From Candidatus Anderseniibacteriota bacterium (GTDB lineage: Bacteria > Patescibacteria > Andersenbacteria > UBA10190), in NCBI GenBank assembly GCA_021414205.1, contig JAIOOW010000003.1, positions 371,834-435,833 on the forward strand: 64,000 nt of DNA. The letters run 5' to 3'. How positions within the stretch are numbered: position 1 is the stretch's first letter; each line of letters starts with the position of its first letter. This document shows, in pieces, positions 55,259 through 62,089 of the stretch. Both the position numbers and the translations under genes were made by a program. The notes beneath the pieces were generated by a model. It was not told where the DNA came from and ran no database searches. It was given only the letters and a program-made list of their open reading frames with translations.

Positions 55259-56728
55259 CTAATACGCCTTTACCAGCGCCACGCCGTAGAAGTAGTACGT
55301 GAGGATTTGTTTAAATGTCCAGTTCTTTGCCTTTGCGAATCCATAGGCACCCTGCGCGCTCATGCCGACGCAATGGCCGTTACAATGGGTTGTTACGTGG
55401 TATGGGTCAGCAACAGAACGTTGGAGGTATGGGAATCGATCTGTACCCCACTCTTCTTTCGCCGTATGAGTTCTGCCGTCAGAATCAGAGAAGTATATAG
55501 ATGCAATCGGCTGAGTTTGCTCCTTATTCACAACGATGATTCCGCGCACCTTATTAAATAGGTTGCTCATGCGAGGCGTAATAATTTCATATTCGTAGCC
55601 CCTGTAAATTTGGTCATTCGGAGTATTGGTGATGTCGAAATCGTTATACAGCGATCGTCCACCAGTTACGATTTTGTGATACAGCACATACGTTCGCGCG
55701 GCAATTCCGAGCGCTTCTACGTATTGTTCCGGGCCTTCTCCTGATGTTTCTCCTAATCCGCGCAGGTATAATTCGGTGCGCAGTTCGTTGATAGCCCAAA
55801 GCTGATTACAATTGTCGCACTTTCTAATTTCGATGACGCCACGGAAGCGATTATAGTTTTTGCCTTTGTAGGTAACCGACGGGTCGCTGTAGCTTACGAT
55901 TTCCATGATTGCGCCGTTAAGCGGAACGAATCGAATTTTATTTGCAGTATCAAAGCTCTTTCCAGCTCCGCGAACGTGATATTTCCCGCCAGACCAGCTT
56001 ACTGCAACATTCTGCCCGGCTTTTATTGTTGCGAGAACTTTATCTGCGCCTTCTCGAATTTGAAAATTGTTATTCGCCGTAACCGTAATCGCTGATCCAT
56101 TCGTATTTGTTATTCCGATTCGAACCGTGTCTCCTGCCGGATTGCCATCAATTCCATCAATTGCTTTTTTGGGAATTGAAGTAGAAGAAGTTGTCTTAGT
56201 GCTGTTTGCTGTTTTTCCGCAAATATACGGTGAGCCGATACGTTTCTTCTGGAGCTTCGTATATTGCATTGAAGATAATAGTTTTTCTTCAGAGGTAATC
56301 TCTCCGCAAGAAATTCTTGCTCTCCACCACGCTTTCTCGGCCTCTGTCGGATTATTGCCAAAGATTTTTATAAAATCCGGCAGAACATTAATAATGAGCT
56401 GCTGTTTTACAGCAGAAGAGACTGTGGCCGCAGCCGTGCTTGTTGTTTTTCCGCAAATATTCGGAGACCCAATTCTCGTCTTCAAGCTTTTTGTGTATTG
56501 CATTGAAGATAATAGTTTTTCTTCAGATGTAATTTCTCCGCAAGAAACGCGGGCACGCCACCAATTCTTTTCTGTGTCTGTCGGATTATTGCCGAACACG
56601 GATACGAAATCCGGAAGAACATTAGTAATAAGCTGTTGTTGTGAAATTGCAGCATGGGCAGAATTCGCAAAAAGTGCGACGCTCGCAGTAATTCCAAGCG
56701 CGATGGTAAAAATGTGTTTTGTAGTCAT
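55259..56728 (-). CDS. Secreted SpoIID/LytB-domain protein with two N-terminal repeats
   Basis: A 489-aa protein with a signal peptide (residues 1-26, ALFANSAHA). Two 66-residue repeats at 30-95 and 108-173 share NVLPDF, FGNNPT and WWRAR, SCGEITSEEKLLSSMQYTK, and paired Cys. A Ser/Thr linker and a beta domain follow (residues 190-290). The C-terminal SpoIID domain has ELYLRGLGETSGEGPEQYVEA, GIAARTYVLYHK, and CNGHCVGMSAQGAYGFA. SpoIID enzymes cut denuded glycan strands, so wall remodelling is likely. TATACT lies 8 nt before the ATG. Confidence 0.88.
   Translation of the reverse strand: MTTKHIFTIALGITASVALFANSAHAAISQQQLITNVLPDFVSVFGNNPTDTEKNWWRARVSCGEITSEEKLLSSMQYTKSLKTRIGSPNICGKTTSTAAATVSSAVKQQLIINVLPDFIKIFGNNPTEAEKAWWRARISCGEITSEEKLLSSMQYTKLQKKRIGSPYICGKTANSTKTTSSTSIPKKAIDGIDGNPAGDTVRIGITNTNGSAITVTANNNFQIREGADKVLATIKAGQNVAVSWSGGKYHVRGAGKSFDTANKIRFVPLNGAIMEIVSYSDPSVTYKGKNYNRFRGVIEIRKCDNCNQLWAINELRTELYLRGLGETSGEGPEQYVEALGIAARTYVLYHKIVTGGRSLYNDFDITNTPNDQIYRGYEYEIITPRMSNLFNKVRGIIVVNKEQTQPIASIYFSDSDGRTHTAKEEWGTDRFPYLQRSVADPYHVTTHCNGHCVGMSAQGAYGFAKAKNWTFKQILTYYFYGVALVKAY
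56210..56641 (-). repeat. Two-copy intragenic repeat (66-aa domain)
   Basis: Copies at 56444-56641 and 56210-56407, separated by a short Ser/Thr/Ala linker; about four fifths of residues are identical by eye. Recent internal duplication of a wall-associated or binding domain is likely. Confidence 0.9.
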
Positions 56729-56736
56729 GTTTGTAC

Positions 56737-56742
56737 AGTATA
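56737..56742 (-). promoter_or_regulatory. -10 box of leaderless promoter for SpoIID gene
   Basis: TATACT, 8 nt before ATG 56728. Confidence 0.5.
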
Positions 56743-56808
56743 CAACAGTATGATGTGGATATCACCCCTGCTTCATAATCGCTTTTTGTGGTAGCATGCT
56801 CTTATCTT

Positions 56809-57873
56809 ATGAATCCTCGAGAAAAAGATAAGCAGTTGTCTGCTCGCATTTTACGATTTGGATTTATCCTGATCTTCGTATTCGTTACCACACCCTTATA
56901 TGATCCGTCCTTGAGAGCACAGGCAACATCTTTTACGCAAGCATATTTACGACTAGACAGGATGAAAGCATCGACGGCCACTGGTGGCACCGTGTGCGCA
57001 AAGCCGGTAACGACTGCAACAGAAGCAGATGTAAAGGTCGTATTTCCTACAGGATTTACCGTAAATGGAACGGCTGGGAATTGGACCGTTACTACTACGA
57101 ACCTTCCTTCGGGGGCTAGTGCATGGCTAGGAATTGGAACTGCAACTGCAGTTTCAAGTCAAACAGTTACATTTCCGAGCAGCGATTTAACTGTTGGCAC
57201 GTTATATTGTTTTAATTTCACAGGAACGAGCACACTTACAACAAGTTCTGCGGGAAGTAGTAAGACAGGAACTATTACAACAACAACCTCAGCTCCTGCG
57301 GATATTGATTTAACCTCATATGCAACGGCAGTAGTATCCGATGATCAAATTGTAGTGAGCGCAGTTGTTCCTGCTATCTTTACATTTGCGTTGAGCGCAA
57401 ACACCGATTCATTTACAGGTAATTTATCGACAACTACAACTTCTACCACAGGGGTAACGACGACTGTTGCAACGAATGCCCAGGCTGGTTGGATTCAGTG
57501 GGTAAAGAGCGCAAATGCTGCGCTATCTTCTTCTACTGCATCTGCTAGTATCGCAACTGCAGGCACTGTCGATAACTCCCCTACTGACCTTGCTTCTACA
57601 ACGGGATACGTACTCGATGTTGATGTAACCACTGATAGTGGAACTGGAAGCGGGACGGTTACTCAGGCGTCTAATTACGGAGCTGAATATAATGGTACTA
57701 ACTCAACTTCCGGAGGTACTCTTTCTACAACGTTCCAGCCTATTGCAGCATCTGACGGTACCACGGATGGGGATGTTTTAACGCTTACGGAACGAGCAAA
57801 GATTAGCGCCGTGCAGGCTGCCGCATCTGATTATACTGACACGCTCACGGTGGTTGCAGCTGGACGGTTCTAG
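56809..57873 (+). CDS. Secreted Thr/Ser-rich surface protein (WxL-like partner)
   Basis: A 354-aa protein with a signal peptide (IRFGFILIFVF-type core, cleavage near SLRAQA). The rest is beta-rich and dominated by Thr, Ser, Ala and Gly. It contains YLRLDRMKASTATGGTVCAK with a conserved-looking Cys pair, and ends KISAVQAAASDYTDTLTVVA plus GRF. A similar C-terminal ending (SASDYNDTLTLIASASF) occurs in the protein at 60792-61913. The following gene encodes a DUF916-like protein, as in Gram-positive WxL clusters. No strict W-x-L motif is seen. Confidence 0.72.
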   Translation: MNPREKDKQLSARILRFGFILIFVFVTTPLYDPSLRAQATSFTQAYLRLDRMKASTATGGTVCAKPVTTATEADVKVVFPTGFTVNGTAGNWTVTTTNLPSGASAWLGIGTATAVSSQTVTFPSSDLTVGTLYCFNFTGTSTLTTSSAGSSKTGTITTTTSAPADIDLTSYATAVVSDDQIVVSAVVPAIFTFALSANTDSFTGNLSTTTTSTTGVTTTVATNAQAGWIQWVKSANAALSSSTASASIATAGTVDNSPTDLASTTGYVLDVDVTTDSGTGSGTVTQASNYGAEYNGTNSTSGGTLSTTFQPIAASDGTTDGDVLTLTERAKISAVQAAASDYTDTLTVVAAGRF

Positions 57874-57897
57874 CTGTTTCAAAGTACCGTTACCGGT

Positions 57898-58899
57898 ATG
57901 CGTCGAAATATTTTACTGGCAACTGCCCTGTTATTAGTTGTTCCATCGATTGCATCTGCGCAGTCTCCGCGACTGGACATCACCGTATCGCCCGTATCCT
58001 TAGACTTGACTGGCCAACCAGGAACGGAAATTCACGACAAAATTCGAGTGCATAACAATACAAACGATGTGTTGCATCTCCGGGTTCAGATCAAGAAAAT
58101 CACACCCGCCGATCAGGATCCCGGATTTCAGCTTGCTGATCCGACCCCTCAAGACGATTTTATATCGTGGATTCATATAGATACTCCAATATTCGATGCG
58201 CCTTCAAAAGAATGGACGTATGTTCCATTTACTATTTCCATCCCATCTACTGCGGCGTTTGGGTATTATCCTGTTTTTGTCATTCAGCAAGATGCTCAAA
58301 AAACGGGTGCAACAAAAACGGCGGAGCTATCTGGAGGAGCGGCAATTATCGCATCGTTGAATGTGTTGTCTCCGAACGCGTATGTTGATGCGCAGCTTGT
58401 AGATTTTAAAGCGTCGCATCATCTTACAGAATATTTGCCCGTTGATTTTTCCATAATGATTCACAATGCAGGTAATATCCATGTCCGACCAAGAGGAAAT
58501 ATTTTTATTTCTTCAGGCAGCAAAAAAGACATTGCTATCCTTGAAGTAAATCCTGGTCTGAGCACAATTATTCCGAACAGTTCGAGATCATTTACGGCTG
58601 AGTGGACGGATGGTTTTATTACAAGAGAGAAAAATGATCAGGGCGCATATCATCTTGTATTTCATTGGGATGCAATTACTCATATGCGAATTGGGAAATA
58701 TTCAGCTCGATTGCTTCTCGTGTACGATTCCGGACAAAAAGACGCAACGCTTGAGGCGGTAACCACATTCTGGGTGTTTCCATGGAAGCTTGTTAGTGTT
58801 ATTACATGTATTCCAGTTATAAGTATCGTCGGTGCGTGGATCTTGATTCGTCTGTATGTTCGCTGGCTTATAAAGAAGCAGAATGAGCATACACGTTAA
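57898..58899 (+). CDS. DUF916-like surface protein with C-terminal anchor
   Basis: A 333-aa protein with an N-terminal signal peptide (LATALLLVVPSIASA). It has two Ig-like beta domains: LDITVSPVSLDLTGQPGTEI, HDKIRVHNNTNDVLHLRVQI, and FTISIPSTAAFGYYPVFVIQ, the DUF916/DUF3324 pattern of WxL-associated proteins. One C-terminal TM helix (LVSVITCIPVISIVGAWILI) with a basic tail follows. In Gram-positives such proteins bind peptidoglycan and anchor WxL partners. 24 bp after the secreted partner gene. Confidence 0.75.
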   Translation: MRRNILLATALLLVVPSIASAQSPRLDITVSPVSLDLTGQPGTEIHDKIRVHNNTNDVLHLRVQIKKITPADQDPGFQLADPTPQDDFISWIHIDTPIFDAPSKEWTYVPFTISIPSTAAFGYYPVFVIQQDAQKTGATKTAELSGGAAIIASLNVLSPNAYVDAQLVDFKASHHLTEYLPVDFSIMIHNAGNIHVRPRGNIFISSGSKKDIAILEVNPGLSTIIPNSSRSFTAEWTDGFITREKNDQGAYHLVFHWDAITHMRIGKYSARLLLVYDSGQKDATLEAVTTFWVFPWKLVSVITCIPVISIVGAWILIRLYVRWLIKKQNEHTR

Positions 58900-59467
58900 G
58901 CGAAATTTACCTTTATATATAGCGTTGGGTGCTGGCGGGTTGTTATCCGTAGGCTTTTTTTCTTCGATTTTTCTTATTGCATCCCACGAACAATTTAAAG
59001 TGATATCTTCTCCCACACCCCCTCCTGCAAGCTCCCCAGAAATTTCATGGATTACCTATTCGAATCATTATTTCTCTCTTTCCTATCCTAATTCTGCAAA
59101 GGAGGAAATATTGGAAAAAAATGCTAACCCTGCCGTTGTTGCAAGCTGGGTCGCGTATCAGCAAAGTTCCCACATGCAGATTGCCACGCAGGTTCTCCAG
59201 GAACCGGACATGGCATCTATTGCAGACTTTTCCGCTGTTGCGTTTCGTCATAGTAAATCAGACATATATGCACAGAAACCTATTACGGTCAGCGGGATTT
59301 TTGGCGTAGAATTTTCTCGCCATTCAGTTAGTGATAATCCGGCAGAGTTCGGAGCATTTGTACTGAGAAATGGATTAGTATATACGTTTGTCGTGCAGGC
59401 AAAAGATGAAACCTATGCGGAGCAGGTGTATCGACGAATACTGTCTACTCTATCGTTTGTAAACTAG
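58883..59467 (+). CDS. Membrane-anchored external protein, 194 aa
   Basis: Unrecognised. One N-terminal TM helix (LYIALGAGGLLSVGFFSSIFLIA) is followed by a Pro-rich spacer (SSPTPPPASSPE) and a domain opening WITYSNHYFSLSYPNSAKEE and ending EQVYRRILSTLSFV, resembling the PsbP/LpqN-like external domain fold by pattern only. Overlaps the DUF916-like gene by 17 bp, so it is translated from the same mRNA. Stops 1 bp before the opposing gene ends. Confidence 0.7.
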   Translation: MSIHVKRNLPLYIALGAGGLLSVGFFSSIFLIASHEQFKVISSPTPPPASSPEISWITYSNHYFSLSYPNSAKEEILEKNANPAVVASWVAYQQSSHMQIATQVLQEPDMASIADFSAVAFRHSKSDIYAQKPITVSGIFGVEFSRHSVSDNPAEFGAFVLRNGLVYTFVVQAKDETYAEQVYRRILSTLSFVN

Positions 59468-59468
59468 C

Positions 59469-59837
59469 TTATATAAAAGAGGTGACGAGTTGTTTGATTC
59501 GCGAGATTGCGAGTGCGACTACTGATTGCGTCTGCGCTCGATGATATACAACGCCTGGATGAGAAAAGTCTAAATTCGGCAAGAGTTTGTTGTATTCTTT
59601 TTCTATATCCGAATTCCATTGTACCGACACCCCGTCTATCGAGCTCATTTTTACTACCGGCTGAATAGTGAGCGGGCTGTTGCTAGTAATTTCTTGTATT
59701 TGAAATGCGTGATCTACTATAACGTAGCGCATTGGGGGCACGGTAGCGGAAATTGTAATGGTTTCAGACTGCCCCGCATATGCATATGCGGGAATAAGGG
59801 CTAATACAATGAAAAAAAACTTGGTGATGGCCACCAA
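59469..59837 (-). CDS. Small secreted protein, 122 aa
   Basis: Signal peptide KFFFIVLALIPAYAYAG, then TITISATVPPMRYVIVDHAF, a beta-rich secreted product. The VPPxRYVIVD phrase recalls small proteins found beside WxL/DUF916 clusters, which is a loose resemblance. No ATG start exists: TTG 59837 or GTG 59834 open the frame. They lie within a terminator-like hairpin (59812-59838) just behind a TTGACA/TACAAC promoter. Third gene of the minus-strand surface cluster. Confidence 0.65.
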   Translation of the reverse strand: MVAITKFFFIVLALIPAYAYAGQSETITISATVPPMRYVIVDHAFQIQEITSNSPLTIQPVVKMSSIDGVSVQWNSDIEKEYNKLLPNLDFSHPGVVYHRAQTQSVVALAISRIKQLVTSFI

Positions 59838-59838
59838 G
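59812..59838 (-). terminator. Terminator-like hairpin overlapping the start of gene 59469-59837
   Basis: Minus strand CTTGGTG, 5-nt loop, CACCAAG, then eight T. It would end transcripts from 59865-60782, but its sequence also encodes the first residues of the next gene. Confidence 0.7.
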
Positions 59839-59839
59839 C

Positions 59840-59868
59840 GTTGTAATCTATATTCGAATTATTGTCAA
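59840..59868 (-). promoter_or_regulatory. Promoter before gene 59469-59837
   Basis: TTGACA (59868-59863), 17-bp spacer, TACAAC (59845-59840), 2 nt before TTG 59837 and 5 nt before GTG 59834. The TGA stop of the DUF916-like gene lies within the -35 box. Confidence 0.55.
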
Positions 59869-60782
59869 CGGCGCCTGCGCAGTCGGATGATTATAAATAT
59901 AAACAATATAATAAGAATAATTGCGTATATTGCTTCTTGTATTGATACATTGCCAAGCGAAAAGAATGTCCTGGAAGCAGTGATTTGCTGATCTGATTTG
60001 TCTAAGTGGATGCTAAGTGTTGCATGGTATACCCCCGGCGATATGAAATTTTGAAGTTGCTGAATTGGAAATGTGTAGGATCGGACGCTTTCCGGCAGAG
60101 TTATAAGAGAATCCGTGTTAATAACTCCTTTTGCAACAAGTTTTCCAGACGATGTTGTGATTCGTAGCTCCCCGTAAGGTGCAGATTCAACATTTCCGGT
60201 GTTATTCAGCGCAAAAGTCGCATTGGTTGGGAAGGAAAAATGCGTAGTAGGTAATACAAGTTTTTGAATGGTGCCCGATACTATTTCTTGGCCTGTTGAT
60301 CCGCGGATAAATAGCAGGCTGGATAATATTCCTTTCAAGCCGAGAGTTCCCGGAGCGTTATCTTGTTGAATAGTTGCCTGGATACTGGCATAATGCGCTC
60401 CTGGCGGCAGGTTTTGCTTATCAATAAAAATTTTAACCGTCTTTGACTCCTGGGGCGCTAATAATACCGTGTCGTTATCGAATTTTATCCAAGAGGAGAG
60501 GCTATATTGGAAATTTTCAGAATTATTGTCCGGAAGAAAGGATACCTTCCAGCCATCTTCAAGCGCGCTGAAGTTTTTTACTTGTATATGAAGCGAGACG
60601 GCTTCTTTTGATCTATTTGTATAGATAACCTCTGCCATATCCGGATTCTGGTGCAAATCTATTCTCAATATTGATGGCGTTACCGAAATTCCCCCATCTC
60701 CACTTGCATGCAATGCGTAGCTTGGCGAGGAGAGGGCGGCGATACTCGCAATGCTGATAAAAAATGTGCGCAAGAATTTCAT
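59865..60782 (-). CDS. Second DUF916-like surface protein with C-terminal anchor
   Basis: A 305-aa protein: signal peptide (FFISIASIAALSSPSYALHA), beta domains with GGISVTPSILRIDLHQNPDM, VIYTNRSKEAVSLHIQVKNF and FIDKQNLPPGAHYASIQATI, and a C-terminal TM helix (AIYAIILIILFIFIII) followed by RLRRRR. Same architecture as the gene at 57898-58899 but low identity. 9 bp downstream of the secreted protein gene at 60792-61913, mirroring the plus-strand cluster. Confidence 0.75.
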   Translation of the reverse strand: MKFLRTFFISIASIAALSSPSYALHASGDGGISVTPSILRIDLHQNPDMAEVIYTNRSKEAVSLHIQVKNFSALEDGWKVSFLPDNNSENFQYSLSSWIKFDNDTVLLAPQESKTVKIFIDKQNLPPGAHYASIQATIQQDNAPGTLGLKGILSSLLFIRGSTGQEIVSGTIQKLVLPTTHFSFPTNATFALNNTGNVESAPYGELRITTSSGKLVAKGVINTDSLITLPESVRSYTFPIQQLQNFISPGVYHATLSIHLDKSDQQITASRTFFSLGNVSIQEAIYAIILIILFIFIIIRLRRRR

Positions 60783-60791
60783 AAATAGGTA

Positions 60792-61913
60792 TTAAAACGA
60801 CGCGCTGGCAATAAGGGTAAGGGTATCATTATAGTCAGATGCAGATTTCGTTACTGCGCTTGCCTTCGCCTTGATGGTAAACGACCCCCTTCCGGATGTA
60901 ATTGCGGTTCCCGATGAGTCAAAAATAATTCTTCGCGTAGTGTCTAACGGACCTACTACGTCGCTGGACCCATTATACGGGCTCGTAATTTCAAGCGGAC
61001 CGCCAGTAGATTCTGCTACAGAGCTGCCTTGTGCTCCGTATCCTTCATTTGAACTTGAGAGATTTCCGCTCACCGACGATATGGTATAGCTCGCATCTGT
61101 ACTAGCGAGCCCTCCATTTGCTCCTTGTACGTACACTGTCGCGCCTGCCGATCCATTCGTATCTACGTCAACCCAGACTTTGTCCGATGCAGTAACAACG
61201 GAGCCTGCTGTAAGGTCTCCAATATTCAAGCTATAAGGAGCAGCAGTCTCCGTATCGGTCGGCGCAACGTCAATGTCGAATGTTAATGATGGGTTATCTG
61301 TTAATGCTTGAGCTGTTGGTCCAAATCCCGTTTGAGTAAAGTTACCGCGCTCCGCCTCTACTTTGACGGTATACGTTGTGCCGGGTGTTAATCCGATAAC
61401 ATATATTCCGGAAGCGCTTCCCCAGGCAGTATATGTTTGCCAATCTTCGGAGCCTAGCGTAGTTCCTATTGTATTATCTGATTGAACATATTTAGTGTCC
61501 GATAAGAAGTTATCCGTTGAGATAGCGATTGCGTACGTCGCATCTGATGAGTTGTTCCCAGTATCTAGCACGAGCTTTAATTTGTTGTAGTAGTGCGCGG
61601 GATTGGTAAAGCTTGGTGCTGGAGGCACGTTTGCTTGTGTCGTTCCTACGAGCCCTTGTAGTGTTTTATTGTTAGTAGAAGCTGATTTATCGCCTGATGT
61701 TTCTCCTGAAATTCCGAACATATTGTAATTTGTTGAAGACGAGTTTTGCGATCCGCCTGAGCCAAAACCGTAATCTTTGAGTTGATAATTGCTGCTTGCA
61801 GGGCCCGCTTGCACCATACTTGGTGCGATTATATTGAACACTAAAGTTGTTATTAATAAATACCTAGCAATGTGAAGTATGTGAATCTGGTGCTGATTGG
61901 TGTTCATGTTCAT
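60792..61913 (-). CDS. Secreted beta-rich surface protein (WxL-like partner)
   Basis: A 373-aa protein with a signal peptide (YLLITTLVFNIIAPSMVQAG), then SSNYQLKDYGFGSGGSQNSS, a fibronectin-III-like domain (APSFTNPAHYYNKLKLVLDT to GLTPGTTYTVKVEAERG), and a C-terminal domain ending KSASDYNDTLTLIASASF, resembling the end of the protein at 56809-57873. Start ATG 61913 or 61907, preceded by TATAAT; an upstream in-frame ATG at 61985 crosses the promoter. Likely displayed on the cell surface with the adjacent DUF916-like protein. Confidence 0.72.
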   Translation of the reverse strand: MNMNTNQHQIHILHIARYLLITTLVFNIIAPSMVQAGPASSNYQLKDYGFGSGGSQNSSSTNYNMFGISGETSGDKSASTNNKTLQGLVGTTQANVPPAPSFTNPAHYYNKLKLVLDTGNNSSDATYAIAISTDNFLSDTKYVQSDNTIGTTLGSEDWQTYTAWGSASGIYVIGLTPGTTYTVKVEAERGNFTQTGFGPTAQALTDNPSLTFDIDVAPTDTETAAPYSLNIGDLTAGSVVTASDKVWVDVDTNGSAGATVYVQGANGGLASTDASYTISSVSGNLSSSNEGYGAQGSSVAESTGGPLEITSPYNGSSDVVGPLDTTRRIIFDSSGTAITSGRGSFTIKAKASAVTKSASDYNDTLTLIASASF

Positions 61914-61922
61914 ATCGCTGCG

Positions 61923-61928
61923 ATTATA
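61923..61928 (-). promoter_or_regulatory. -10 box for the minus-strand surface cluster
   Basis: TATAAT, 9 nt before ATG 61913. The 61929-62062 interval holds only AT-rich sequence. Confidence 0.6.
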
Positions 61929-62062
61929 CCATACCGCACGCAACTTTGGGTTATCTTTTTTTATTACATAATTACTATTTTTCAATATCGTAGTTCGAAT
62001 TTTTTAACGAATATACGCACGCAAAAAGACGGGTTTAATTACGCATAATATCTTCATATTCA

Positions 62063-62071
62063 TGTTATAAT
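62063..62071 (+). promoter_or_regulatory. Extended -10 promoter of the tail-fibre-like gene
   Basis: TGTTATAAT: a perfect TATAAT with the TGn extension. No -35 box at the expected distance. Confidence 0.6.
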
Positions 62072-62089
62072 TTCATTATCCTTTATCAG

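Noticed and set aside
61929..62062. AT-rich intergenic region as a replication origin
   Set aside because: No DnaA-box cluster or dnaA/dnaN neighbours; it is simply a promoter-bearing gap between divergent genes.
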